DNA of 64,000 nt from Streptomyces hawaiiensis (lineage in GTDB: Bacteria > Actinomycetota > Actinomycetes > Streptomycetales > Streptomycetaceae), in NCBI RefSeq assembly GCF_004803895.1, contig NZ_CP021978.1:372001-436000 (forward strand). The letters run 5' to 3'. The translations under genes were made by a program, and so were the position numbers. The notes under the pieces were generated by a model. That model was not told the DNA's origin. It did no database searches and worked only from the letters and a program-made list of their open reading frames with translations. This document shows, piece after piece, positions 9,121-18,089 of the stretch. Each line of letters begins with the position of its first letter. Within the stretch, counting starts at the first letter, position 1.

Positions 9121-9486
9121 GTGGCCCACATCGAACCAGCGGACCGGCCAGAGCGGCTCTCCGTCGAACACCGCGTGATCGAGGGCATCCGTGTCGTGAC
9201 CCTGCGGGGCGAGATCGACCACGACGTCCAGGACGTGCTCGGCCGAGCCCTGCTGGTGGAAGATCTGGCCGCGCCGCCACGGATAGTCGCCGATCTCAGC
9301 GGTGTCACCTTCATGGATTCCAGCGGCATCAACGTCTTCGTCGCCGCCTACCAGCAGGTGAGCGACGCAGACGGTTGGGTGCGCATCGCCGGGGCCCAGG
9401 AGTCCGTCCTGCGCGTCCTGCAGTTGGTCGGCGTCGACACCCTCATCCCCTGCCACCCCACAACCGAGCAGGCCTTGACCACCTGA
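9121..9486 (+). CDS. STAS-domain anti-anti-sigma factor
   Basis: A 121-residue STAS protein starting with GTG at 9121, preceded by GAGGAG. The phosphorylation loop FMDSSGIN (D66, S67, S68) is intact, so it should be a substrate of an RsbW-type kinase and a SpoIIE-type phosphatase. Beta-strand EIDHD near residue 32 is typical. Divergent from the kinase gene at 8485-8949; the 170-bp spacer should contain both promoters. Confidence 0.9.
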   Translation: MAHIEPADRPERLSVEHRVIEGIRVVTLRGEIDHDVQDVLGRALLVEDLAAPPRIVADLSGVTFMDSSGINVFVAAYQQVSDADGWVRIAGAQESVLRVLQLVGVDTLIPCHPTTEQALTT

Positions 9487-9935
9487 CCGCCGCCCGGGCC
9501 GCCCCCGGAATCAGCGGACGCAGACGCAGAACAGACAGACGCAGCAGGCGATCACGCCTCCCATGCCGTGGCCGATCAGGCCGACGGCATCCTGGCCGTG
9601 CCCGGTCGGTGGGGCAGCGGCAGCGACCTCGGCTCCAGATGGGCCCGCGCGACTGATTCACGGTGCTGCGGGAGGCCTGCCGACCCGCCCCGCCGGCTGA
9701 GGCCGGGCGCTTAGCCTTCACCGCCATCCATTGCAACGATGAGCAATCACACCCGTTGCATTACCCCAGGTTCATTGCAATGAATCCACTATCCCCACCT
9801 GCACACACGAGGTTTACGCACAATAACTCCGTTGCCCCACACGCGAATGCAACGTAGCGTTTCCGTCAACAGAAACATTCGCGGGTCCGTGCAGGTCGAA
9901 GGACGCACGCGTCGCGGAGCGGGCGGGGGGACATC
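9487..9935. other. Non-coding stretch with a low-GC island
   Basis: No convincing gene. On the minus strand, 9511 to about 9655 reads as a Cys-rich C-terminal tail (ACCVCLFCVCVR) without a usable start, possibly a remnant. From about 9720 to 9870 the GC content drops sharply compared with its neighbours. Confidence 0.5.
9729..9854. promoter_or_regulatory. Cluster of TTGCA/TGCAA inverted elements upstream of GtrA-like gene
   Basis: Four related elements occur in 126 bp: CATTGCAACG (9729-9738), CGTTGCATT (9754-9762), the perfect palindrome TTCATTGCAATGAA (9771-9784) and AATGCAACG (9846-9854). The second and fourth form a 9-bp inverted repeat. The island is AT-rich and 80-200 bp upstream of the gene at 9936, which suggests operator sites for an unknown regulator. 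Confidence 0.45.
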
Positions 9936-10457
9936 ATGGAGACAGCGCAGAGACAGCAAGCGGCACCCGGTGCCCTTACCGCCTTCGCCCGCTTCGTGCT
10001 CTGCGGCGGCGGCGTGGGACTCGCCTCCAGCTTCGCCGTGGTGGCTCTCGCCTCATGGATGCCCTGGGTTCTGGCCAACGCCCTGATCACCGCGGTGTCC
10101 ACGCTCCTCGCCACCGAGCTGCACGCCAGATTCACCTTCGGCGCAGGCCGGCACGCGACCTGGCGTCAGCATGCGCAGTCGGCCGGGTCCGCGGCGGCCG
10201 CGTATGCAGTGACCTGCGTGGCAATGTGCGTGCTGCATCAGCTGGTTGAGGCACCCGGCGCGATGGTCGAGCAGGTCGTCTACCTGTCCGCCTCCGCACT
10301 CGCCGGTATCGCACGGTTCGCGGTCCTGCGCCTTGTCGTCTTCGCGCGGCACCTCGCGCAGACCGCTCCCACTGCCCGCGCCGTCATCCCGTGCTCGTCC
10401 ATGGGCCGTGCCTCGAAAGCAGCCGACTCAGTGGTGATGCTGTGCCGCACGGCCTGA
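9936..10457 (+). CDS. GtrA-like small membrane protein
   Basis: A 173-residue protein with four predicted membrane helices in residues 15-140. The segment FARFVLCGGGVGLASSF and the post-helix motif ELHARFTFG resemble the GtrA family, which helps flip lipid-linked sugars across the membrane. The start ATG at 9936 follows a GGGGGG ribosome site. The last 30 residues are hydrophilic and not part of the usual domain. No glycosyltransferase is adjacent, so a GtrA role is only a family-level suggestion. Confidence 0.65.
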   Translation: METAQRQQAAPGALTAFARFVLCGGGVGLASSFAVVALASWMPWVLANALITAVSTLLATELHARFTFGAGRHATWRQHAQSAGSAAAAYAVTCVAMCVLHQLVEAPGAMVEQVVYLSASALAGIARFAVLRLVVFARHLAQTAPTARAVIPCSSMGRASKAADSVVMLCRTA

Positions 10458-10505
10458 ACGTCGCCACAGCGACCCGCCATCCGAGGGCGGGCCGCACGCG
10501 GTCAG

Positions 10506-11006
10506 TCATTGACCTGGATCAGAGGCGGCCCCCGGGAAGAAGTCGGCGCCCTGGACGTACGCCATCGCCTTGACCCAGTACGGGTCGCCGAGGCGGCGTT
10601 CCATCTCCTCCGGGCTGACGTCCTCCACCCGCGTCTGAAGCCACCACAGGTTGCCCAATGGGTCGCGTACCCGCCCGATCCGGTCGCCGAAGAAGAGGTG
10701 CGTCACCTCGGTCACGGACGTGCCGCCGGCCGCGACGGCCCTGCGGTGCGCGGCGTCGGCGTCCTCGACGTAGAGGCGCAGAAAGGCGGGGGTCAGCGGC
10801 CAGTCCGACGGTGCGTCGAACGGCATGACGACGGAGTCGCCGATCCGTACCTCCGCGTGCCCGATCCGGCCGTCCTCCCCGACGACCCGGGCGATCTCCT
10901 CGGCGTCGAACGCCTCCTTCAGGTAGTCGATGAGCCGGGCCGTGTCGCGCGAGATGATCCACGGCGTGACGGTGTGGTAGCCGTCCGGGATCGGTTTTAC
11001 GGTCAT
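10506..11006 (-). CDS. VOC-superfamily protein (PhnB/glyoxalase-like)
   Basis: A 166-residue protein with two beta-alpha-beta modules. It begins with the PhnB-like VTPWIISRDTARLIDYLKEAF and includes GHAEVRIGDSVVM and FFGDRIGRVRDPLGNLWWLQT. Members bind metal and act on small molecules or give antibiotic resistance; the substrate cannot be named. The C-terminal 40 residues (from EEMERRL) are family-typical. Start ATG at 11006 follows GAGGAGG. Confidence 0.85.
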   Translation of the reverse strand: MTVKPIPDGYHTVTPWIISRDTARLIDYLKEAFDAEEIARVVGEDGRIGHAEVRIGDSVVMPFDAPSDWPLTPAFLRLYVEDADAAHRRAVAAGGTSVTEVTHLFFGDRIGRVRDPLGNLWWLQTRVEDVSPEEMERRLGDPYWVKAMAYVQGADFFPGAASDPGQ

Positions 11007-11065
11007 CCGCTGCCTCCTCGGTTCCTGCTGCTCCTTCCGACGCTACGGGCCCTATAGGCCAGCTT

Positions 11066-12680
11066 TTGACCTACGCCACGGTGGAACTGGCGGTCCGCAT
11101 CCTGCGCGGCCTGCCCACGACGCACCCCGCCCGGGCACCGCTCGCCCGCAGGGCAGGCGAGTGCGCCGCCTCGGCTCCGGCGAGCACGGCCCACCTCACG
11201 CGCCTGGCCGGCGACTCCTGGCGGGCAGCACTGCGGAGCGACGAGACGCGGGCCCTGGACGCCACGGTCACCGTGCTGGAAACCCTGTTGGCCGCGTTCC
11301 CCGATGAGCACCCTGAACGAGCCGGCCGCCTGTCCAACCACGGGCTCGCCCTGCGTGAGCGGTACCGCATGACGGGAAACGCGGACGATCTGGAAGCCGC
11401 CGCCCGGGCCGGCCGGGCTGCCGTCACGGCGACCCCCGACGATCCGGAGCACCGCGCCGACCTGGCCGACCACTACCACAACCTCACCGCCACCCTCACC
11501 CGGCAGCACGAGACCGATCCCACTGACGACCGCCTCCGCGCCGCCTCGACGCCGCCCGACGCGCCGACGAGACGACCCCCGCTGGAGATCCCCACCTGCG
11601 GGACCGGGCCGTCAACCTGTGCGCGCTGTCGCTGGTCGCGTACGGGCGGACCGGGGGGCGGGAGGACCTGAGCACCGCCGTCCGCGCGCAGCACACCGTT
11701 CTCGACCTCACGTCGGCGGACGACGCCGCGTGGCCCCAAAGCGCCGCCCGGCTGGGCGCGTTGCTGTGGACCCGTTACGAGCTGGAGGGGAAGGAAGCCG
11801 ATCTGCGAGAGGCCATCGGCTTGCTCCGCGATGCCCTGTCGGCCCTGTCCTGTCTGCCGGACGCCGATGACACACGGACCCCGGCCCTCACGGACCTGGG
11901 CGGCGCGCTGCTCGGCAGGCACCAACGGCAGGGCGACCCCGCCGACCTGGACGAAGCCGCGCGACTTCTCGGCGAAGTGGTCGCCGCCCCGTCGGCGGGC
12001 AGGCCCGTGCCCGTCACCCCACGGGTCAACCTGGGCGCCGTGCTGTTCACCCGGCACCAGTTGACGGGGGATCCCGGGGATCTACGGAAGGCCATCGAGC
12101 ACCTCGAAGTCGCCGTCGTCTCTCACCCCGGACGGGGCCGGGCGGCCTCCGGAGCGGTCGGGAATCTCTCCGCCGCGCTCCTGTCCCGTTATGAACTCTC
12201 CGGTGACCGGGAGGATGTGGAAGGCGCGGTCACCCACGGACGCACCGCCGCGGCCCACGTAACCGAGGGTGAACCGGACCACGCGGAGCGGCTCTCGCAC
12301 CTGGGCAGGGCCCTCCCACCACCGGTACGAACTGACCGGCTCCGCAGCGGATCTGGAAGAGGCCGTCCATCTCCTCACCAAGGCCCGCAGCGCCCTCCCG
12401 GAAGGGCACCCGAAACGGCCGATGGCCCTCTCCCTGCTCGCCGTCGCCTTGCCCACCCGATACGAGCAGCGCGGAGCACTCGCCGACCTGACGGACGCGA
12501 ATCGAAGCCCACCGGGCGGCCGCCGACGCCGTACTGCCCGGCAACCCCCTGCGCGCGACCATGCTCTCCGACCTCGCCGCCGTGCTCTGGGCGTGGTACG
12601 AGAGGACGGGGCGGGCGCAGGCCCTCGACGAGGCGGCCGGCCTGCTGCGGACAGCGCTGGACGCCACCCCGGACCGGCAT
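11066..12680 (+). pseudogene. Frameshifted, 3'-truncated tetratricopeptide-repeat gene (CHAT-associated type)
   Basis: A run of about 45-residue helical repeats (pattern ALxxRYExTGxxxDLEEA) continues through three frames. Breaks lie near 11550, 12305 and 12490; the first is repaired by one inserted base. In actinobacteria this repeat type usually precedes a C-terminal CHAT protease domain. Here the repeats stop at about 12680, exactly where the truncated kinase gene on the other strand ends, and no CHAT domain follows. The start is unclear (TTG at 11066). Three indels plus loss of the C-terminus make function very unlikely. Confidence 0.8.
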
Positions 12681-12682
12681 CC

Positions 12683-13336
12683 TCAGCCGAGCACCCAGTC
12701 CACTGCGTCGAAGTCCGGGTCACCCCACGCGGGCCTCGGATCGATGGCCACCATGCGGCCGCCCGGGCCCATCAGCACATTGGCCGAGTGAAGATCGCCG
12801 TGCACGAGCCCCACGGGGCCGCTCTTGCAGAGCTCCAGGGACTCCGTCCGGGCACGATCGAGCAGTTCCGGGTCGAACCGCTCACTTCCCTCTGCGGCCG
12901 CGAGCCTGCGCTCGGCCAAGCCGGAGAGGAAATCGATCCGGTCCGCCAGGGGCCGCAGTACCGAACATCCCACGGGGTTCGGGGCGTTCACCCGCAGGTC
13001 GCGGAGCAGGACCGCCACCTCGGGCAACCGCCAGCCGAGCCGCTTCACCGGCTGACCTGGTTCAACGTCCTCCAGGAGCAGGGCTCCGACGGTGAGATCC
13101 CGGGCCGGCAAATTGACCACCGCGGATGTTCCGGTCCAGAGGGACAGTGCTTCCGCCTCCTCCTCAGCGATCGCCGCCTCGGGCGTGACCTTCAACCACA
13201 CCGTCTGGCCGACACCACGCCGAAGGCAACGGAAGACTCGCGAGGTGCCTCCGCCCAGGGACTCCACCGCGCGCAGATCCCAGCGCGCAGCGAGCTCACC
13301 GACGAGAGCGGGCAAGGCGTCGCACCAGGCGATCAC
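12683..13336 (-). CDS. Aminoglycoside/hydroxyurea resistance kinase-like protein, C-terminally truncated
   Basis: A 217-residue protein of the streptomycin/hydroxyurea phosphotransferase family (APH_6_hur). The catalytic loop GLVHGDLHSANVL (D181) and metal site AIDPRP (D199) are intact. The stop comes just after DPDFDAVDWVLG; relatives normally continue for roughly 60-80 residues. The N-terminus also lacks a clear start: the GTG at 13336 has no ribosome site, and the frame is open upstream only to about 13402. Its 3' end meets the broken end of the TPR gene, so one deletion probably trimmed both. Activity is doubtful. Confidence 0.75.
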   Translation of the reverse strand: MIAWCDALPALVGELAARWDLRAVESLGGGTSRVFRCLRRGVGQTVWLKVTPEAAIAEEEAEALSLWTGTSAVVNLPARDLTVGALLLEDVEPGQPVKRLGWRLPEVAVLLRDLRVNAPNPVGCSVLRPLADRIDFLSGLAERRLAAAEGSERFDPELLDRARTESLELCKSGPVGLVHGDLHSANVLMGPGGRMVAIDPRPAWGDPDFDAVDWVLG

Positions 13337-13542
13337 CTCGGGCCCGAACCGTACGACGAACGATCCCGGGCCGCCTGTGGCACGAAGGCCGGCTCACTCA
13401 CACAACCCCCAACACTCGACGCTGCGCGAAGCCTACAAACCAGAGCGCGATCCCGGTCGGTCGGAGTAACCGATGGTCACAGTCTGGCTGCTTCACTCTC
13501 CCGGACGGTGCCGAGCACGCCATTCCGTGGTGCAGTCAGGTC

Positions 13543-13914
13543 ATGGCCTCACCGCCCACGGATGCCCAGGACTCCCAGGACACTCCCCGACGCGAACGCC
13601 CCTCCCGGCTGATCGACATCGCCGTTGCCCTGCTGCTCCTGGTCGCGGACGCGGTCATCATCGTCGCCGGCGGGCTGATGCTCGTCGCGGTCGGCATGGG
13701 AAGCATGCATTCGCCACACTCCTCGCGACCCGCGCAGTCCCGCGACACCCCCATCCTGGTGTGGCTCGTCATCTGGGGCATCCCGGCCGTGGCAGCGACC
13801 GGCGCCTTCGTGCACGCCCGCCTGCGGATGCCCGTCACCGCCGTGGTGCAGAGCCTGTTCACAGTCGTCTGCGCGTTCCTGGCCGTCGCATGGACGCGCA
13901 TGCTGCTGTCGTGA
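13543..13914 (+). CDS. Small membrane protein, DUF6234-like
   Basis: A 123-residue protein with three predicted membrane helices (about 23-50, 70-90, 97-118) after a charged N-terminus rich in Pro and Arg. This architecture is seen in Streptomyces DUF6234 proteins. Start ATG at 13543. Function unknown. It is an intact gene between broken ones. Confidence 0.7.
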   Translation: MASPPTDAQDSQDTPRRERPSRLIDIAVALLLLVADAVIIVAGGLMLVAVGMGSMHSPHSSRPAQSRDTPILVWLVIWGIPAVAATGAFVHARLRMPVTAVVQSLFTVVCAFLAVAWTRMLLS

Positions 13915-14067
13915 CGCCGGTCGCTCCAGGGGCAGGCGCGTGCCGGAGCAGGAGAAGGCATGGGGAAGGGCCGCTTCGACCTCCCCAGGTGTCGCAGCCC
14001 TTCCCGTCCAGCAGCAAGCGATTACCCCGACCTAGGGATTACACGCCTCACTCTCCGGGCTGGAGGG

Positions 14068-14250
14068 TCAGTGGTGCTGGTCCTTAAGGACTCCGATCAA
14101 CTCGGTGAGCGCCGGCAGCGCCTCCTCGGACGACGACGACACCGTCATCTCCACGGCCCCGGGCGACCTCCCGCCGGGCTGGTCCGACCGCACCGACCGA
14201 CCGGCCAGTGCGTACCGGGCTCGTCGGTGCCGGAGCCAAGATCGATTGTC
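14068..14250 (-). pseudogene. Possible EACC1 (effector-associated constant component) C-terminal remnant
   Basis: The minus-strand reading WLRHRRARYALAG, then VEMTVSSSSEEALPALTELIGVL to a TGA at 14068, resembles the end of EACC1 proteins, which have a helix, a WLRHRR-like linker and a terminal beta-alpha unit. The N-terminal part is absent. EACC1 proteins accompany CHAT/caspase-type conflict systems, and a TPR/CHAT-type relic lies 1.4 kb away. The match is from memory and short. Confidence 0.35.
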
Positions 14251-14301
14251 AGTGGTGGGTGAGAAGGTAGGAACATCAAGCCGGAACGAGGGGGAGCTGT
14301 G

Positions 14302-15342
14302 ATGACCGGAACCCAGAATTACATCAATCACGTTGCTCTAGTGCTGGATGCCAGCTCGTCCATGTCGCACCTGAGCCGCAAAGTCGTCGAAGTCGCCGAC
14401 CAGCAGATCGCGTATCTCGCCCGCCGTTCGAGGGAACTGGACCAGGAAACCCGCGTCACGGTGTACGTCTTCGCCGACAAGGTGGAGTGCGTCATCTACG
14501 ACAAGGACGTGCTGCGCATGCCGTCCCTGAAGCAGCTGTACCGCACCGGTGGAATGACGGCCCTTCTGGCAGCCGCACTGAAGTCACAGCGCGAGCTGGC
14601 TCAGACAGCCCAACTGTACGGCGACCACAGTTTCTTGACGTTCGTGCTGACCGACGGACAGGAGAACGCGAGCCACCGCTGCCAGGACGCCCCCGCCAAG
14701 GATCCACGTCAACTGGTCCAGGCCGTCGCCCAGATGATCGAGACGCAGCAGGACAACTGGACGCTGGCCGTGCTGGTCCCGGACCAGATGGGCAAGCGCG
14801 AGGCCATGCAGTGCGGTTTCCCCAAGGACAACATCGCCATCTGGGACGCCACCAGCACACAGGGCCTGGAAGAGGCCGGGCAGGTCATCCAGCAGGCCAC
14901 CGAAAATTTCATGATGGGCCGTGCCCAGGGCATCCGGGGATCGCGCGCGGTGTTCTCCACCGGCGCGGAAGCGGTCAATGAAGACACCATCAAGGCAGCC
15001 GGTCTCAGCCCGGTCGATCCGACGACGTACCAGCTGATTCCGGTGGCTCGCGACGCGGCAATCAAGGAGTGGGTCATCGAATGCGGCCACACCTATCGGA
15101 CCGGTGCGGCGTTCTACCAGCTGAGCAAGTCGGAGAAAATCCAGGCACAAAAGCAGATAGCGGTGCTGGAAAAGAAGACGGACCGTGTGTACACGGGACC
15201 CGAAGCCCGAGCCCTGCTCGGCCTGCCTGACACCGAAGCCCGTGTCAAGCCGGACCACAACGACCACTTCACCATTTTCGTGCAGAGCACCAGTGTCAAC
15301 CGGAAACTCGTACCCCACACGCGGCTGCTGCTCATGCTCTGA
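14302..15342 (+). CDS. VWA-domain protein
   Basis: A 346-residue protein. The ATG at 14302 is preferred over the GTG at 14299 because GGGGGAG is then well spaced. A von Willebrand A domain fills residues 8-205 with an intact MIDAS: DASSS (D16, S18, S20), the Thr in RTGGMTALL and LTDGQEN. A C-terminal alpha/beta region of 100 residues (from EWVIECGH) is not recognised; it ends with a beta-rich VQSTSVNRKL. No signal peptide, so it is probably cytoplasmic and metal-dependent in partner binding. Such proteins occur in phages, plasmids and NTPase conflict systems. No AAA partner is adjacent. Confidence 0.85.
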   Translation: MTGTQNYINHVALVLDASSSMSHLSRKVVEVADQQIAYLARRSRELDQETRVTVYVFADKVECVIYDKDVLRMPSLKQLYRTGGMTALLAAALKSQRELAQTAQLYGDHSFLTFVLTDGQENASHRCQDAPAKDPRQLVQAVAQMIETQQDNWTLAVLVPDQMGKREAMQCGFPKDNIAIWDATSTQGLEEAGQVIQQATENFMMGRAQGIRGSRAVFSTGAEAVNEDTIKAAGLSPVDPTTYQLIPVARDAAIKEWVIECGHTYRTGAAFYQLSKSEKIQAQKQIAVLEKKTDRVYTGPEARALLGLPDTEARVKPDHNDHFTIFVQSTSVNRKLVPHTRLLLML

Positions 15343-15371
15343 CATTCATCGAGCGATGGAGCGTCGGGGCT

Positions 15372-16454
15372 TTACCGTCCCCGGCGCCCCATCCCGCCGG
15401 CTGGCGACAGACCGAGTTCGCGCTCGCCGAGCGGGGTGAAGAAGCGCTCGACATCGGCGTCGGTGACCTCGGCCAGGGTCTTCGGCGACCAGCGCGGCCG
15501 GCGGTCCTTGTCGACGACCTGGGCGCGGATTCCCTCTACCAGGTCGGGTGTGTCCAGGGCGGCGTAGGAGACGCGGTACTCCTGGTTCAGAACCAGCTCC
15601 AGCGGGCCGAGCTCCCGGGCGCGGCGCAACGAGGCGAGGGTGACCTTGAGGGCGGTCGGCGACTTGGCGAGCAGGGTCTCCGCGGCCTCCTTGGCGGCGG
15701 GGTCGCCGTGGGCGAGCAGCCGCCACACGATCTCCTCGACGGTGTCGGCGGCGTAGCAGGCATCGACCCAGTCACGCTGGGCAGCCAGGACACCCTGCGG
15801 GGGCGTCCGCACAAGGCCGGCCAGGGCCTCCCCTACGGGCAGTTCTGCCAGGGCGTCGAGGAGATCCCGTAGCGAGTCCGCCGGCACGTAGTGGTCGGCG
15901 AGCCCGCACAGCAGCGCGTCGGCGGCGCCGATCTGAGCGCCTGTGAGGGCCAGGTGGGTGCCCAACTCCCCGGGGGCCAGGGCGAGCAGGTAGGTGCCGC
16001 CCACGTCCGGTACGAAGCCGATGCCGGTCTCCGGCATGGCGACCCGGGACCGCTCGGTGACGACACGGACGCTGCCGTGCGCCGAGACACCGACACCGCC
16101 GCCCATCACGATGCCGTGCATCACGGCGACGCACGGCTTGGGGTAGCGGGCGATGCGGGCGTTGAGGCGGTACTCGTCGCGCCAGAACTCGGCGGAAGCC
16201 GTGCCGTCACCGTCGCGGGCGTCGTCGTGGATGGCACGGATGTCACCGCCGGCGCACAGGCCTCGCTCGCCCGCACCGGTGATGACGACGGTCTCCACGG
16301 CGGGGTCCCGCTCCCACGCCTTGAGCGCCTCGTCGATGCGGCGGACCATGGTGTGTGTGAGCGCGTTGAGGGCCCGAGGCCGGTTGAGCGTGATGCGGGC
16401 GGCACGCCCGCTGATGTGGAAGAGGACGGGTTCGGATTCCTCGGCTCCGCTCAT
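15372..16454 (-). CDS. 3-hydroxyisobutyryl-CoA hydrolase (enoyl-CoA hydratase/isomerase family)
   Basis: A 360-residue crotonase-fold protein with the HIBYL-CoA hydrolase signature: CAGGDIRAI oxyanion region (about 67-75), VMHGIVMGGGVG, and MPETGIGFVPDVGG with E142 and D150 as the predicted catalytic pair. The C-terminal half, with WSPKTLAEVT, is typical of the hydrolase rather than simple hydratases. The reaction releases 3-hydroxyisobutyrate from its CoA ester in valine breakdown. No other valine genes are adjacent. It is convergent with the VWA gene. Confidence 0.92.
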   Translation of the reverse strand: MSGAEESEPVLFHISGRAARITLNRPRALNALTHTMVRRIDEALKAWERDPAVETVVITGAGERGLCAGGDIRAIHDDARDGDGTASAEFWRDEYRLNARIARYPKPCVAVMHGIVMGGGVGVSAHGSVRVVTERSRVAMPETGIGFVPDVGGTYLLALAPGELGTHLALTGAQIGAADALLCGLADHYVPADSLRDLLDALAELPVGEALAGLVRTPPQGVLAAQRDWVDACYAADTVEEIVWRLLAHGDPAAKEAAETLLAKSPTALKVTLASLRRARELGPLELVLNQEYRVSYAALDTPDLVEGIRAQVVDKDRRPRWSPKTLAEVTDADVERFFTPLGERELGLSPAGGMGRRGR

Positions 16455-16605
16455 CGGAACGCCTCCCCCAGGCAGTGGGCCACGCTGACACTCATGTCTC
16501 TTCGACTCCTTCGCATTCGGGTGGGGGCGGCCTCGCGGGGCGGTCGGGGGGACGCTCTTCGGGATCTCGCAGTCGGCACGACTCGCTCAGCCACCTGCCG
16601 GGACT

Positions 16606-17298
16606 CTATTTGTCCGTCAGGGAAGGCACGGCACACGGGCGGAGGACCATGAGCGAGTCTTCCAAGGCCGCCGCCATGGCGAAGGGGAACCGGTCGAGCT
16701 CAAGGCAGAGTGCGACGTCGTCGGGATGGACTCCTTGGCGCACGCCCTTCGCCAACTCGGCGGCGGCACGAGACTCGCCGGCGCGGAGGAGGAACTCAGC
16801 GGCATCCGTCCGAGCCTCGCTGGCCCTCCGGGCGATGTACTGGGCGCATGCCAGATCCTCGTCGGCCTGCCCGTCCTCGCCGGTGACGACGAAGGTGACA
16901 CTGTCGCACGCGCGTGTCCGCAGGAGCCGGGCCGTTGCCTCCGCCACCACGAAGCCGGCGCACAGCACCAGCGAAGCCTCCTTCACCGCGAGGGCGCCGA
17001 CCGTCCCTGCCGTGGTCTTCTGCACCACGGTCCGTCCGCCGAGGTCGATGGACCGCAGCAGGCCCGGGGAGTTGACGGTGTCGAACCCGGGCGCGGGCGG
17101 CCCGTCCTTGAGCGCCACCCAATCCGGGTGGCGAGCCTTGAGCGCCAGAGCTTCGTCCGGTGACTCGGCAAGAACGATCTTGTCCGCCCCCTGGGCAAAG
17201 GCCCAGGCAGCCACCGTGAAAGCACGCATGACGTCGACCACGACCGCCACGGACGGGGCTTCGGCCAGCTCAGCGATGCCGAGGAAACGAGCGTCCAT
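16606..17298 (-). CDS. 2-phosphosulfolactate phosphatase (ComB family)
   Basis: A 230-residue ComB-family protein. I prefer the ATG at 17298 ([11 protein letters not shown]) by comparison with the family; an ATG at 17316 is also open and neither has a good ribosome site. Conserved blocks are [40 protein letters not shown] and FVVTGEDG. The family hydrolyses 2-phosphosulfolactate to sulfolactate, a step of coenzyme M synthesis in methanogens. Streptomyces homologues have no known pathway of that kind, so the physiological substrate may differ. Confidence 0.85.
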   Translation of the reverse strand: MDARFLGIAELAEAPSVAVVVDVMRAFTVAAWAFAQGADKIVLAESPDEALALKARHPDWVALKDGPPAPGFDTVNSPGLLRSIDLGGRTVVQKTTAGTVGALAVKEASLVLCAGFVVAEATARLLRTRACDSVTFVVTGEDGQADEDLACAQYIARRASEARTDAAEFLLRAGESRAAAELAKGVRQGVHPDDVALCLELDRFPFAMAAALEDSLMVLRPCAVPSLTDK

Positions 17299-17508
17299 CC
17301 GGCCATGATCGCGCATGCCCGACCTGAAGCACCCCGAGAGTGCCCCGCCTCACATCACCGGTCCCGGCATGCACCACCTCGGGATGCCTGGCGACGCTCG
17401 GGGCGTGGAGGGCCGGGCGCCGTTCAGCGGGCGGCGCGTGTGCGCTACATTTTGCCTCTCTTTGACCGCGATCACTCATGATCTCTACGCTTCGGAGTTG
17501 GCACCCCC

Positions 17509-17931
17509 ATGAGCGACATCGTCAACGGACTCGGGAGGGCCACTGCGTACGGCGGCCTGGGACTCGTTCTGTTGGTCCTCGGCATCGTCCTGGTCGACGT
17601 GCTGACGCCCGGAAAGCTCGGCCGACAGATCTGGGAGGAGCGTAATCGCAACGCCGCCACGGTCCTCAGCTCCGCACTGCTCGGTATCGGTGGCATCGTG
17701 TTCACGTCCATATGGACGACGTACGAGGACTTCGGCAAGGGGCTGGTCTCGACCGCGGCGTTCGGGCTGCTGGGACTGGTGATGATGGCGGTGGCGTTCC
17801 TGGTGGTTGACCTGGTCACACCGGGGCGCCTGGGTGCGACGCTGGTCGAGGAGGAACCCCATCCAGCGGTCTGGGTGACGGCCTCCTGCAACCTCGCGGT
17901 GTCTGCCATCATCTCGGCGTCCATCGCCTGA
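17509..17931 (+). CDS. DUF350-family membrane protein
   Basis: A 140-residue protein with four predicted helices arranged as two similar halves. The half-repeats LVDVLTPGKLG and VVDLVTPGRLG are the duplicated DUF350 motif. Start ATG at 17509 with GGAG upstream. DUF350 proteins are small inner-membrane proteins often near glutathionylspermidine synthetase-like genes; none is present here. Function unknown. Confidence 0.88.
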   Translation: MSDIVNGLGRATAYGGLGLVLLVLGIVLVDVLTPGKLGRQIWEERNRNAATVLSSALLGIGGIVFTSIWTTYEDFGKGLVSTAAFGLLGLVMMAVAFLVVDLVTPGRLGATLVEEEPHPAVWVTASCNLAVSAIISASIA

Positions 17932-18089
17932 ACCGCCGCGCTGTCTCTCCCGCCACCTATTCTGGAACCACTGGGCAGGGAACGAGCAGTTCGACTGCTT
18001 CCTGCGACGTAACTCTCGACGCACAGTGAACGCACAGCCACTGTTCCTCCTCTTGTAGGGCGGAGCCCCACAACTGAGAGGAACGTGCT

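Noticed and set aside
10380..10457. Tail of the GtrA-like protein (SMGRASKAAD) resembling translated tRNA gene sequence
   Set aside because: The DNA cannot be folded into a plausible tRNA; no D or T arm is evident.
14105..14302. A 65-codon plus-strand frame before the VWA gene
   Set aside because: No ribosome site or family, and it overlaps the EACC1-like minus-strand reading.
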